Of a stretch of 64,000 nucleotides of DNA, positions 1-11,800 are shown in pieces. The notes beneath the pieces were generated by a model that was not told the DNA's origin, made no database searches, and was given only the letters and a program-made list of their open reading frames with translations. The DNA is taken from assembly GCA_914767885.1 (NCBI GenBank), contig CAJZBQ010000030.1:124001-188000 (forward strand), read 5' to 3'. The stretch's first letter is position 1; each line of letters opens with the position of its first letter. The translations under genes and the position numbers were made by a program. The stretch is from Blepharisma stoltei. Its lineage: Eukaryota; Ciliophora; Heterotrichea; Heterotrichida; Blepharismidae.

Positions 1-193
1 TTAAAACATAAATTTTGCAAATTAAATTAATATTTGCTTCCCAATTTTTGCAAATTAGGATTTTTTTTAAATTTCGAAAAAAATATTTTTATATAAAATT
101 TATATATAAATTTTTTTTAAAAAAAAAAAATTAACCCCCCTCCGTGAGTGAACAAAATTTTTTTGTTCGCTCACGGAGGGGGGGGGGGGGGAG
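1..193. mobile_element. IES, family 1 MITE-like, cut by the window edge
   Basis: The segment ends in a long hairpin-like terminus (CCCCCCTCCGTGAGTGAAC facing GTTCGCTCACGGAGGGGG) directly before a TA at 194-195, where receptor coding sequence begins. The AT-rich body matches the complete family-1 copies at 41185-41534 and 42282-42650. Only one end is inside the window, so the left boundary is unknown. Confidence 0.8.
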
Positions 194-1956
194 TAAGCAT
201 AAAATTTTGATCTTGTCCTTATTCAAATGCCTGCATCGGCTCTGATCTACAAAAAATATCTTATACCGGGAAATGCCTTGAAGGATATACTGGAAACCTA
301 TGCCAAAGCTGTGCATCAGGCTACTCTAAGGCAATGAAAAATCAATGCGAAAAGTGTCAAAGCCTAACTATAATTATTATAAAAACATCAGGAATCGGCC
401 TTGGATTCCTCATACTTTGTTGTTTTATGATTAGAATGACAAAAAAATCTGCATATAGGCCCAAATCTCTTTCAAGCGTTTATATAAAAATTTTTATTAA
501 CTATATTCAGCTTATAGCTCTAACGACAACTTTTAGCTTATCATGGCCAAGTTACGTAAAACACTTATTTTCTGTACAAAATAATGCGAGCTTTATAAGT
601 GACCAAATTTTTTCATTTGACTGCCTTTTATATTATTATGACGACTTAAAAGGGGACAACGTGATTTTTTACCAAAAATTGTTTATCATGGCTGTTTTGC
701 CTATTTTTATACCAATTATTTCGGGTATTTGTTGATATTTAATATCTTTATGCAAAAAATCTTTTGCTTTATTTATGAACAATATCGTGACAACTTCAAT
801 TATTGTTGCGTTTTTGATCCACCCAAGCTTAATAAAGTATTATTTTAGCTCTTTTGATTGTACTGAGCTCGATTATGGCAAAGATTGGCTTGTTGACGAC
901 TTGAATTTAAGGTGCTGGGACAGTCAGCATGTGTTTTATATAGCAGCTATTTCTTTTCCAGCTATTCTGCTATGGGGAATTGGGATACCAACAACTTGCT
1001 TATTTTTAATTATGAAAAATAAGGATAGACTCATCAATATAAATATCAGAATCAAATATGGATTTTTATTCAATGGGTATAAAGCTAAAAGCTATTATTG
1101 GGAGTTTGTAATTATTTACAGAAAAATTATTATTATTAGCTGTTCTGTGTTTTTAGCAACGGTTTCAGTCAACATCCAAGCTCTGACTACACTTTTTGTA
1201 TTAGTTGCCTGCCTATATTTTCAATGCAAAATAAAGCCTTACAACGGGGATGATTTAAACAGACTTGAAGCCATTTCTATTTCAGCCTCCGCAATAACTA
1301 TATATTGTGGAATGTATTATTTAACTGGGTCTCTTGATTGATTTACTGAGCTTATATTTTTCATCGCCATTATTTCAGCAAATTTATATTTTGTGATTTA
1401 TTGGGGTATTAAAGCTGGAAATGCTTATATAACCATGATAGTCGAAAAAATCCCATTTTTGAAGAAAAAATTCCATCCCGCAAACTACAATATCATCAGT
1501 GACTCTTCTTTTAGGAATGCTAAAACAAGCAGAATCGGAGAATCTGCTCGTGAACTGATGCTAAGATCTTATCGAAAGGAAAATTTAAATCCCCGAAACA
1601 TACCTTTTAAAGAAATTAGTATAATGGATTTATTTTTAGGAAATTTGAGAGGAGAATTCATTATCAAAAATAAAGAAATTGAAGAAATAGATTTTGAAGA
1701 AGATAAGCAAAGCAATCAAGAAAATAATAGTAAACAAAATAAGAGAGTAGAGATTGATATAAAAGAAAACAGCTTTGAAGATAAATATGTGAATGAGAAA
1801 AATGATATTGAGCATGACACATCTAAGGAAGTGGAAAGTAAGGTTAAAGACTATGAAGAAGAAAAAATTGATATGGAAGAAATTGTTGTACTTGATCAAG
1901 ATTTGCTTAAGGCTGCTCCAAGTGAGTTTTCATTAGTTGTGAATGATTTACAATAG
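194..1956 (+). CDS. Receptor copy 1, 3' part: Cys-rich module, multipass membrane domain, acidic tail (partial)
   Basis: This is the C-terminal third of a giant surface protein whose 5' part lies left of the window. Reading TGA as Trp (for example at 733-735 and 1339-1341) gives one open frame from the TA at 194 to a TAG at 1954-1956. It opens with the module KFWSCPYSNACIGSD and then EGYTGNLCQSC. It continues with 8-9 hydrophobic segments holding the family motifs GIPTTCLFLI, KYGFLFNGY and YYWEFVIIYRK. It ends in a Glu/Lys-rich cytoplasmic tail closing with PSEFSLVVNDLQ. The four other paralogs in the window align throughout. No IES interrupts this stretch. A ligand or signalling role is inferred only from the architecture. 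Confidence 0.85.
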
Positions 1957-2849
1957 TATAAATTTCAACAAAATTTAAATAAAATTTAATTTAAGTAAAA
2001 CTTTTAAAAATATAATAACTTTGTAACTGTATAGATCTAATGTAATAATTTAAGCTTTCTCGATACTTAAATAATTAATTCCAAGTTTTATATATAAAAA
2101 TAGTCTTAATTATATTAGAAAAAAATCGAATTGTTTAGCATCAAAAGTGGTAAGAATCATTCAAGATTTCAAAAATAAGAATTAAATTGCATAGCGTTTC
2201 TATTTTTAAAATTTTTACTTTAAAAACAAGGTCATGATGCTTTTCTGATACAAATTAATTTTTAAGATAACTCCCCCTCTGTGAGCGAGCAAATATCTGT
2301 TAGGAATTAAAAAAAATTATTTATTTTACAAAATTAAAAAATCTCAATTAGTAAAGAATTGGGAATTAAATTAATTTAGTTTGTAGAATTAAAGCTGCTA
2401 AAATAAATCAGAATTATCTAGATATTTCATTTTTGACAATTTACCAATAAAACATTTTTCTATTAAATTTTTTCCTGCACTTACTGAGAGAAAGGAGTTT
2501 ATAAATATTTACTTAAATAAACAAATAATTTAAAAATCAGATTTATTAAAGATCCATCAATTGCATATTGTTTACCTACTGAGCCTAATGACATCTAAAT
2601 CATTCAAAGCAAGGTCATCAAAATTTTAATAGTTACCACTCTATCTCAATAATTTTTTTACTTGTTTAGATCTGTATAACAATCAGAGTTTTTAGTCTCT
2701 TTAATCCTAATTAACTATAACCAGCAGCTATTCTTTATCCTAATAAAAAAGATTTTGTGATAATTATCATCTAGTATTCCATATCAGTATAAAAATTGTT
2801 AAACTACTTTAAATCATGATTAAATATATTTTATTAATATTAGTAAGGT
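1957..2849. other. Intergenic, receptor copy 1 to copy 2
   Basis: This is AT-rich sequence with no convincing reading frame. It holds the 3' flank of copy 1 and the presumed promoter of copy 2. One decayed IES-like element lies at 2268-2501; nothing else is recognised. Confidence 0.6.
2268..2501. mobile_element. Decayed family-1 element in intergenic DNA
   Basis: It starts TAACTCCCCCTCTGTGAGCG and ends in a diverged GAGAAAGGAGTTTA. The body carries the family motif resembling AGCTCTAGATTTCATT. Being intergenic it cannot be checked by frame restoration. Confidence 0.45.
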
Positions 2850-5800
2850 ATGAATGGCTTTTTTTTTAATGTTTTTCTCCTGCCTTCATTGTGCTTGGCG
2901 ACGAATTTTTTATGCAATCCATTTTGGTGTCCTCCATCATCAGTAACTATTACTTAGAAAGGAGATGGGATCTGTGACCCAAATTGCATGCATTCCTTTT
3001 GTAATTTTGACTCAAATCTAACTAAAAATCCAAGACTTAATCCTGAAAATTCTGATTGCTATCAATCATGTATAAATGATTTTTCATGCTTGCCTTCTGA
3101 CCTTGGAAATGGAATTTGTGATCAAAACTGCAATAATCCAATTTGTGGCTATGATTTTGGAGACTGTGGATACTGCTCTTCAAATTGTAATTTTTATTTA
3201 CTCCCCTTAAATTGGAACAAAATATTGGTAAATTTAAATTTTTGAGAACAATTTTTTTCAATCGGAAATTATTCTGACCTAATTTAATTAAAAAGTTCAA
3301 TTAGAATATTATTTGCACATTTTTGAATTAATCTTCATAAAAATAAATAAAAATTTAAAGATATTGCATTGCATTCACTTTATATATTTTTAATTTCCAA
3401 AAACTTGGTGAGCAAACAAAAATTTTTTATAAAAAAATATTTCGATATATCAGTGATGATTACTATAATGAAATCTGTAGCTAATTTTGTTTGAATAAAC
3501 ACCTTGTATTTTAAAAATATAAATTTTGCAAATAAACTAATTATTATTTCTTAATTTTTTGTAAAAATGTTTTTTAAACTTCGAAAGCAAAATTTTTCTA
3601 TAAAATTTTATATAAATTTAAAAAAAATTTATGTGAACAAGCGGAGAGGGAGTTTGGAAAAATATTTAAATTGGAACAAGATTTTATGTTCTAATTTAAA
3701 AAGAGGGAGTTAGGCTTTCAAGACGATTTAAATATAATTTGCTCTGATTCTTGTAATAATGAAAATTGTTATTATGGCTTACTCCCCCAAAACATTTTCG
3801 CTCGCGAGAAGGAAGGGGGGGTTATTTTTTATTTAAAAAATATATATATAATAAATTTTATATAATTTTTTTTTCTTAAAAATTTATACAATTTCCAATT
3901 CGTAAAAATTAATTTAATTAGCAAAATTTATGATTTAAAATGCAAGTTGTTTACAATTAAACTAAATTAGCTAGAGATTTAATTATAATGGTTATCACTA
4001 ATATATCAAAACTTGTTCATAAAAAACACATTTTTGTTCGCTCACAGATGTTGTTTTTTGGTCAAAAAATAGGGATTTTCTCTCACGGAGGGGGGAGTTA
4101 GGATCTTGTACAGACTGCTCACCTGGCTGTAATAGGGAAATGCTTGGAGATGGGATTTGTGATAAATCTTGTAATGTTTCTTCTTGTAACTATGATTTTG
4201 GAGACTGCAATAATAATCAATGCAATCCAGACTGTGAACTTTGAATGATAGGAGACAATAATTGTAATAGGGAGTGTAATAATCAAGCTTGCAATTGAGA
4301 TGGAGGAGATTGTGATTGTTCGAGAGGCTGTCATTCTTATATGAAGTCTAATGGAGTTTGTGATGCAGCTTGTGATACACCAGCTTGTGATTATGATGGA
4401 GGAGATTGCCATAAATGCGCTTCTGGCTGCTTAAAGTCTATGCTTGGAGATGGAGTTTGTAATTCTGCCTGCAATGTAAGCGATTGCCATTATGATAATT
4501 ATGATTGTGGCTGTGCCGAGGGCTGCAGTATAGAAAGTTATGGACAATGTCAAGACTCCTGTATGAATTCTTTTTGCCAATATGACACTATTAGTAGCAC
4601 TTCTAACTCCACTCTCCGTAAGAAAAAAAAATTAAAAAAAATCATATTTTTTTGACCGAAAACCCACCCTCCGTGAGCAACAAAATTTTTATGGAAAAAA
4701 TTTTTGTATATAAGTGATAACTAGTATCATGAAATCTCTAGCTAATTCTGTTTAATTTAAACAAATCGCGTTCTAAAACATAAATTTTTACAAATTAAAT
4801 AAATATTTGCTTTCCAATTTTTGAAAGGGTTTTTTTAAATTTCGAAATAAATTTTCTATAAAATTTATATATAAAAAAAAATTAACCCTCTGTGAGTAAG
4901 CAAGATTTTTTGTTCGCTCACGGAAGTAAGTGCCAAAACGCAAACCAGATTTTATTTGCTTTACATTATGGGCTTATTTATAAAAATCTCACAGCAAATG
5001 TAAGCCCAAGCAATTGTACAGATATTTCAAGCTGCTTGCCGATAGAAGTCCTTGATTCCAGCTCATGCCATATAAACTGTAAGAGAGCTGCTTGTATTTT
5101 TTCATGAAATACATGTGCAATTTCCACTTGTGCTGATTCCAATTGCTTAATTTGTAATACAAAAAGCTTACTCACCTGTATGGAAAATAAATTTAATTGT
5201 TAATTATTTAATAAAACTTTTTAGGCTAAAAATTTTCCATTGAGTGAGATTTAGGAGATTGTTTTAAATGCAACACAAATACATACCAATTTTATGGTTA
5301 CTGCCTTACTTCATGCCCAGGTGGCCATCAAGCTGTCAATTTGCTTGGAAATTATCCAGTTTGTTTAGTTCCCAAAGACTACTCGACTAAAGATAACCCT
5401 GCAGTTTATTATGTAACTTCAAAAACAAGCACAGACGCTTATGAAGGGAATGGGACTTTTAGCAATCCATTTGCGTCTCTTTCTCTTGCTTTGGCTTCAA
5501 TTTATAATAAATATGCAATTGTTTATCTTTTTGACGACGGGAACCATTATATGACCTGTGTTAATACAGCAAACCCTGTGAGCACTATATTAGTTGATGT
5601 CTGCAATCCTCTAAATACCCCTATATTTTATCGAACAGCTCATCATAATTTGATCAAAAGGTCAAAAAATTCCGAAAAAAATTTTTATTCAATATAGATG
5701 AGAGATAGAGTATGCAATATATTAGAAAATATGCTAAAAAACTCGCTTTATAATTGCTGAGGTACAAATATCTATAGCATCTTTAATATAAAAAAAACAG

Positions 5801-8800
5801 TTAAATTTAAGTGGATTTTTCATGTCTAATCATATATAAATCGTTGGAATTATTTTTTCCCAATTTTAAGGAAAATTTCAATAGATTGCTCAATTAAGAA
5901 TGCGAGGAAGTAAACAAAAGCTTCAATATAACAAATCTTTCGATTTCCCCATATGGTAATTCCACAATTACAATGAGAGTTATGCCTGAAACCAAATTTT
6001 TTGTTTATACACTATCAAATATAACGACTATCACAATTAAAAATATTGTTTTCGATGGCGCTAATATTAAAGCAGCCTGCCCATCAACATATCCTTTATG
6101 CACTTATTGTGCTAATACCACTCTAAGGTCTGACGGAAACTATTATAGTGACCAAGGAGTCAAACTTACTACTTATTTAATTTCTATGTGATGTAACCCT
6201 TATCATGCAAAAATTTTTTTTAATTTGTATTTAGGCTCAAAACTAGTCATGAGAAACGTAAATTTCACTAATTTTAGACAGGAACTGAAATCTGTTATTA
6301 CAAGTTATGGAGGAAATGTAACACTTACCAATGTAAATTTTGATAATATGAGATTATATTGGTCACAGGTGGTTCAGGCTCAGCCTGGACAGTCAGCAAC
6401 GCCTCCTGGAAAATATGCAATAATTTATTTTCTGGATTGTGGAGATCCGAATTATAACTGTGGAAGCTTTGAGTATACAAATGGGACTGTCTCTAGACTT
6501 AATAACGGCTATGAATATGGGGCAGCACAATTTTCAGGGTTTTTAAGTGCAGAAAAAATCAGAAATGTAAAGCTGAAAAATGTGACTTTTGTTAACAATA
6601 TTGTATATACCCCTTATGTCATTTCCACGACTTATTCTTTATTAAAAGTGGCTTTATTTCGGTATTTTGAAATTTCTCACTGTACTTTTGAAAAAAATGC
6701 AGCTAATTATGGACTTATTTATTTAGAGCCTACTACATTAAGCTTCAGAAATGACGTCAACTCTTATAATAAACTTATGGATTTATTGTTTTACCATGTA
6801 AATATCCATGACTCTATTTTTAAAAATAACTTTGGAGAATTTTCAGGAATTTTATCAATTGCGTATCAGTCTCAATTGCAAAAAATTTGATTGGAAAATT
6901 TATTTATAAATGCAAATGGAGTGTTATCAGGACCTTTAATATTAATAAACAATCAGGTTTATTCTTCAGATTATATTACAGATACAACAGTCAGCATAAC
7001 AGATGAATATGGAAATATTTCGCAAGCAGTATTTAATAAACGAGACTTTATTTTTAAAAATTCAATAATCACTAATAATTATCCAGGAGGAAGTGGAATT
7101 TTTGAAATGATTCAGCTTGTCAATTTGAGGTTTTATAACATTACTGTAGAGTCTAATGGAAGTTTGGAAACTCAAAATATTAATACAATTCTATGGAATT
7201 ATTATGTAGCTGACAACAGTTTATACACCAAAATTCTTGTTCCAAATGCAACTAGCATAGACTGCTTATTTCTATGATCAGCTTCTACCATCACTAATCA
7301 TGAATTATCAGAAAGTATCTTTATAAAAAATATAACGGCAGGCCTCTTTTAGATTCTTTAACTTTTCTTCTTCTCTGCGAATAAGTAAACATAGAATTTT
7401 TATACAAAAATATTGATAGAAAGCAATGATTATATAATAATCTCAAATTTAGTAGTCTGCGCTCTGAATCATAAATTTTATAAATTAATTTTACTTTCAA
7501 ATTCTTTTTTAAAATTTCATCTGTACAAAAAAATAAATCGTCTATCGCGATAATAAGGTTTAGCTTGCTCTCGAAAAAAAATACCCCAAATTAAAATCGA
7601 CTATTAAAATGTTATATTTGCAAATAAATCAAAAGTAAATGAGAGCCTTATTTATTTATCTATTTTATTTTTTATTATATGACATATTTTTTCTGACGTA
7701 ATTTTTCATAAGTGTAAAAATAAAGGGCAATGCTATACTTGCAAAAATTCAGGTCCATTTTTGTATTACCCATACATCGAGAACTTCATTATAAGTAATT
7801 GCATTTTTGAAGGAAATTCTGGTTCTTCAGCCTCAGGAGTTTCTCTATTGACTTTATATGCAGGAAATATGCAAATTATTAATTCAACATTTAACAATAA
7901 CACCAATAGTAGTCCTCAGGGAGCTGGAGCTATATGCTTACTCCAAAGTTTACAAAATGTTTATATATACCCTAGGAATCCTTATTGATCCTTTAATATA
8001 ATGGATAATTTAATGGGGCAATATCCTCAAAGGGTATAGAAAATACGATTATATCCAATAATTCAGCTAATTATAGTTCAGGAATTTATTTTGAAGGAGG
8101 TTCATTGATGCTAAACAATGTTACTCTAAAATCAAATACAGCTCGAGCAGGGCTTGGATCTGTTTATTTTTCAGTTTTTTCAGGGGCAGATACAAATGCA
8201 CTAGATATAAAAAATTCTGTTTTTGAAGAAAATAAAAGTTTTGATGTAAGAGGAGGCGCAATTTATGTTTCAGGCACAATAGTTTCGCAAGATCCCTTAA
8301 GTTAATTAAGATTATAAGTGAAGCTTCTATGCACCGGAGTGTTTTCTTTACCTTGTGCCGCTCAATGCCTGTCTCTACCTATCAGTTTCGCTCCTCGGAA
8401 TGAGTGTGCACTCTTATCGGAGTGACGTGGCCTCTGCTATATGAGAAAACGAATTTTCTTGTCAGGCTGTCAACCAAGAATCATCTCTAAGCCATGAACG
8501 CAACGCCTAGTATCGAGCTAGAAAATTGCCTGATTGGTCAGAGAGTTTTGCTGAACCTTTCCTTTCCAGCTACAGCTTACGATTTCCCAGAGGTAAAACC
8601 TTGACCAGAAATGAGCATGTGGGAATCCAACATTATGCTCCACCAAACAAAGTAAATTCGGCCTAATACACCTCAGCGAATGCTGTTTTCCTTTCCATAA
8701 GGTCCCTGGGTGACCGTGACTACAGTGCTAGGAGGACAGGTTGGTTCGACGCCATTTTGGTGTATGTTTCAAAAGATCCCATAAGCTTATCAATTGTAAA

Positions 8801-11800
8801 TAGCAAGTTTTTATCAAATTCAGCCCCAAGTGGTTCAGCAATTTATATAGAAAGCAATACAGTTTTGACAAATAACTCAATTATAGATTCTTGCATATTT
8901 GATTCAAATACAGCCAAAGCTAAAGGAACAATTGTCAATTATTACCAATATGGAATATTAAATATATCGAACTCTTTATTTATTTATAATTATGCTGAGC
9001 TTGGATCTGCTTTATATTTAGCACCTTCTAACTCTTTACTTTAAATTGGGCAAATATTCTGCAAAATTGCCATTTTTTTGGCAATTAATCCTTTAAATTT
9101 AAAAAATTTAAACCAAATTGAATTTGGAGCTCAATTAGATGCTATTTAATTTTTTATAATAAAATATATTAAAATTAAAAAATAATATTTTAAAAATTTT
9201 ATATATTTTCAAAAAACTTTATTTTTTTGTCTCATCTAGAGGAGTAAACAATCAGATTCTGACATATCCAAAATTATTTTAACTTCTTGCAATTTTACTA
9301 ATAATTCAGGGAAAAATGTGTTATGTACTGACGATATGGCCATTTATTCTTATATTGAGACTTTTAAATGTATTTTTCAAAAAAATGAAGGACTTGCGAT
9401 ATATCTTGTTCATGACTATTGGAAAGACACTGAATCAATTATAGCAAACTCAACAATAACTGCAGGAACTGTATATTTAACAGCAAATGCCACAGCTGAC
9501 TGTGAATTAACGACATTTTTGAACAATACTTCAACAAAATACGCAGGGGCCATCAGAGCTGAAGGCAACTCATATTTTCACTGCAGCCACTGCAATTTTT
9601 ACAAAAATAGTGCTAAATATGGAGGAGTCCTTTATTTTGACCAATTGTCTTATTTTTCTATTGAATATTCTAATTTTAGTAGCAATTTTTGTAGTGATAA
9701 AGGTGCAGTCATATACATAATTGGATCGGACAAATATAGTGTTTTAAGCTATTCTCGACTATTTCAAAATCACGCAAAATCTGAAGGCTTGATCTATTCA
9801 CTCACATCAAATATAAAAATCGATAACTGCAGAATATATAATAACACCGCCAACAGAATCACCCCAGGAATTTATTTAACACTTTCAAACGCCACTATTA
9901 CCAATTCTAAGTTCAGAGACCAAGCAGGATACTCTGGAAGTTTTGTATATTTAGCTTCAGATAGTGGATTAGTCGTTACAAATACAAGCTTTAAGAATGG
10001 GAATTCTTCTGAGTCTGGTGGCTCTATTAATGCTCTCTCTAGTTCTGTTAGTTTGGTGAATAGCACATTTATAAACTCCACTTCTGGTGTCGGAAATGCT
10101 ATAATGGCGTTTTCTACTGCTTTAAATATTTCTCAATGCCAGTTTTTAAATACTTATAGCCCAGGCTCTGGAGGAGTTATAAATATTTTTGGGAACAAAA
10201 TTTTTATTGAAAAATCTTTTTTTGAAAATTTTACTTATTCAGCTATTGATGGCAGTGAAATGGAATCTTTGAAAATAATAGGAACTAGCTTTAAAAATAG
10301 CCTAGGAAAAGTAGGTGGAGCCATTAATTCTATAAACAGCGCTTATATTTATATAGATTCCTGCTATTTCAATAACAACACATCTATTTATGGTGGCGCG
10401 CTATATTCCACTTTTACATCTGGTCAAGCACAGATGCCAACCCCCCCCACCCCCACCCCCCCATGCATGGATCCCACCCCCACCCCTAGTATATATGTTA
10501 ATAGATCCCACCTCCCACCCCCTCTGCCATATAGGTAAACATATAAGTATAAAATCTTACAAATAAGACATACAATAAAATTTTAGTTAATTCATAAATG
10601 GATTCATAAATAGATTCATAAATAAATATTAATGATCATAAGTATATTTAGCATAGACTGATATAGCCAATATATTAGTAATACATTTAAAATAAAATAA
10701 TTGCAAATAACTTGTTACATAGAAAGGAATCAATAAATGACTCAAAAAATATTTTGATATCTCTATAAAGTCTTTTACTCCCCCCATTTAATAAACGAAC
10801 ACTTTTTTAGTTCGTTATTAAATGGGTCTAACTTATAAAATTCTTGGGAAAAAAAAAATATATAAAAATTTATATTAAATATCTATGATTTTTTATATAT
10901 AAAAATTTTCAATAAAGGGTTAATAATAAAAAAGTCAAATGATGGCAACATAAAGAGAAAACGCCTAAATATGCGAAAAAATAACTATTGCTAACTCCTC
11001 CCCTCCGTGAGCGAACAAAACCATTAGAAAAGTCCCTCACTCTTTGTGAGCAAACAAAAATTTTTTTTAATAGAAAAATTTTTTATGGAAAAAAAAAAAT
11101 GACTGTTTTGTTCGTTATTAAATGGCGGGGGGAGCTAACCTGTATTCTATGAAAATTTTTGACCTTTATATGATTTAAAACACGAGGTATGCGCTTGAAG
11201 GTTCATTGTAAATATGCTTCCTCGTTAGCAAACTGTATCCGATTTTTTTTTTTCATCCCTATGACTTTAAATTTTTTATGCTGTGAGCAATTAATATGTT
11301 TTATTTGCCTTTAATACATAATACAGTTTACATTATATAGGGGGTGGGGGTGGGGTGGCATCTATTAATGGAATGGGGATGTGGGTGGGATCCATAGATG
11401 CAAGGGGGGTGGGGGTGTGATCCATACATACTATCTGAGGGGGTGGGGGCGTGATCCATACAGGGGGTGGGGGTGTGATCCATACAGGGGTGGGGGTGTG
11501 ATGTATACATCCAAACTGGGGGGGGTGGGGGTGGGGGGATTGGCATCTGTGCTTGACCATACATCAAACACCATTAATAGCCAAAACTATGAAATAATTT
11601 CGACGAAATTTGTAAATAATACATCAACAGCAGGAGGAGCAATTTATCTGGACAATATAAATGCCAATATAAAATCATGCAATTTTTATGAAAATAAAGC
11701 AATTGCGACTTATCAAATATCTGAAACAAGCCATGAGTCAGGGATAGGAGGAGCTATTAAATTAGGGTGCAGCTATCAAGGAATTTGTGAGTATAATGTG

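Noticed and set aside
334-1956. Gene 1 as three or four separate short genes
   Set aside because: The breaks are TGA codons at conserved Trp positions; with TGA as Trp there is one frame.
11328-11567. Proline-rich or histidine-rich proteins encoded by the G-rich block
   Set aside because: The overlapping frames on both strands are a by-product of the tandem G-rich repeat inside an IES.
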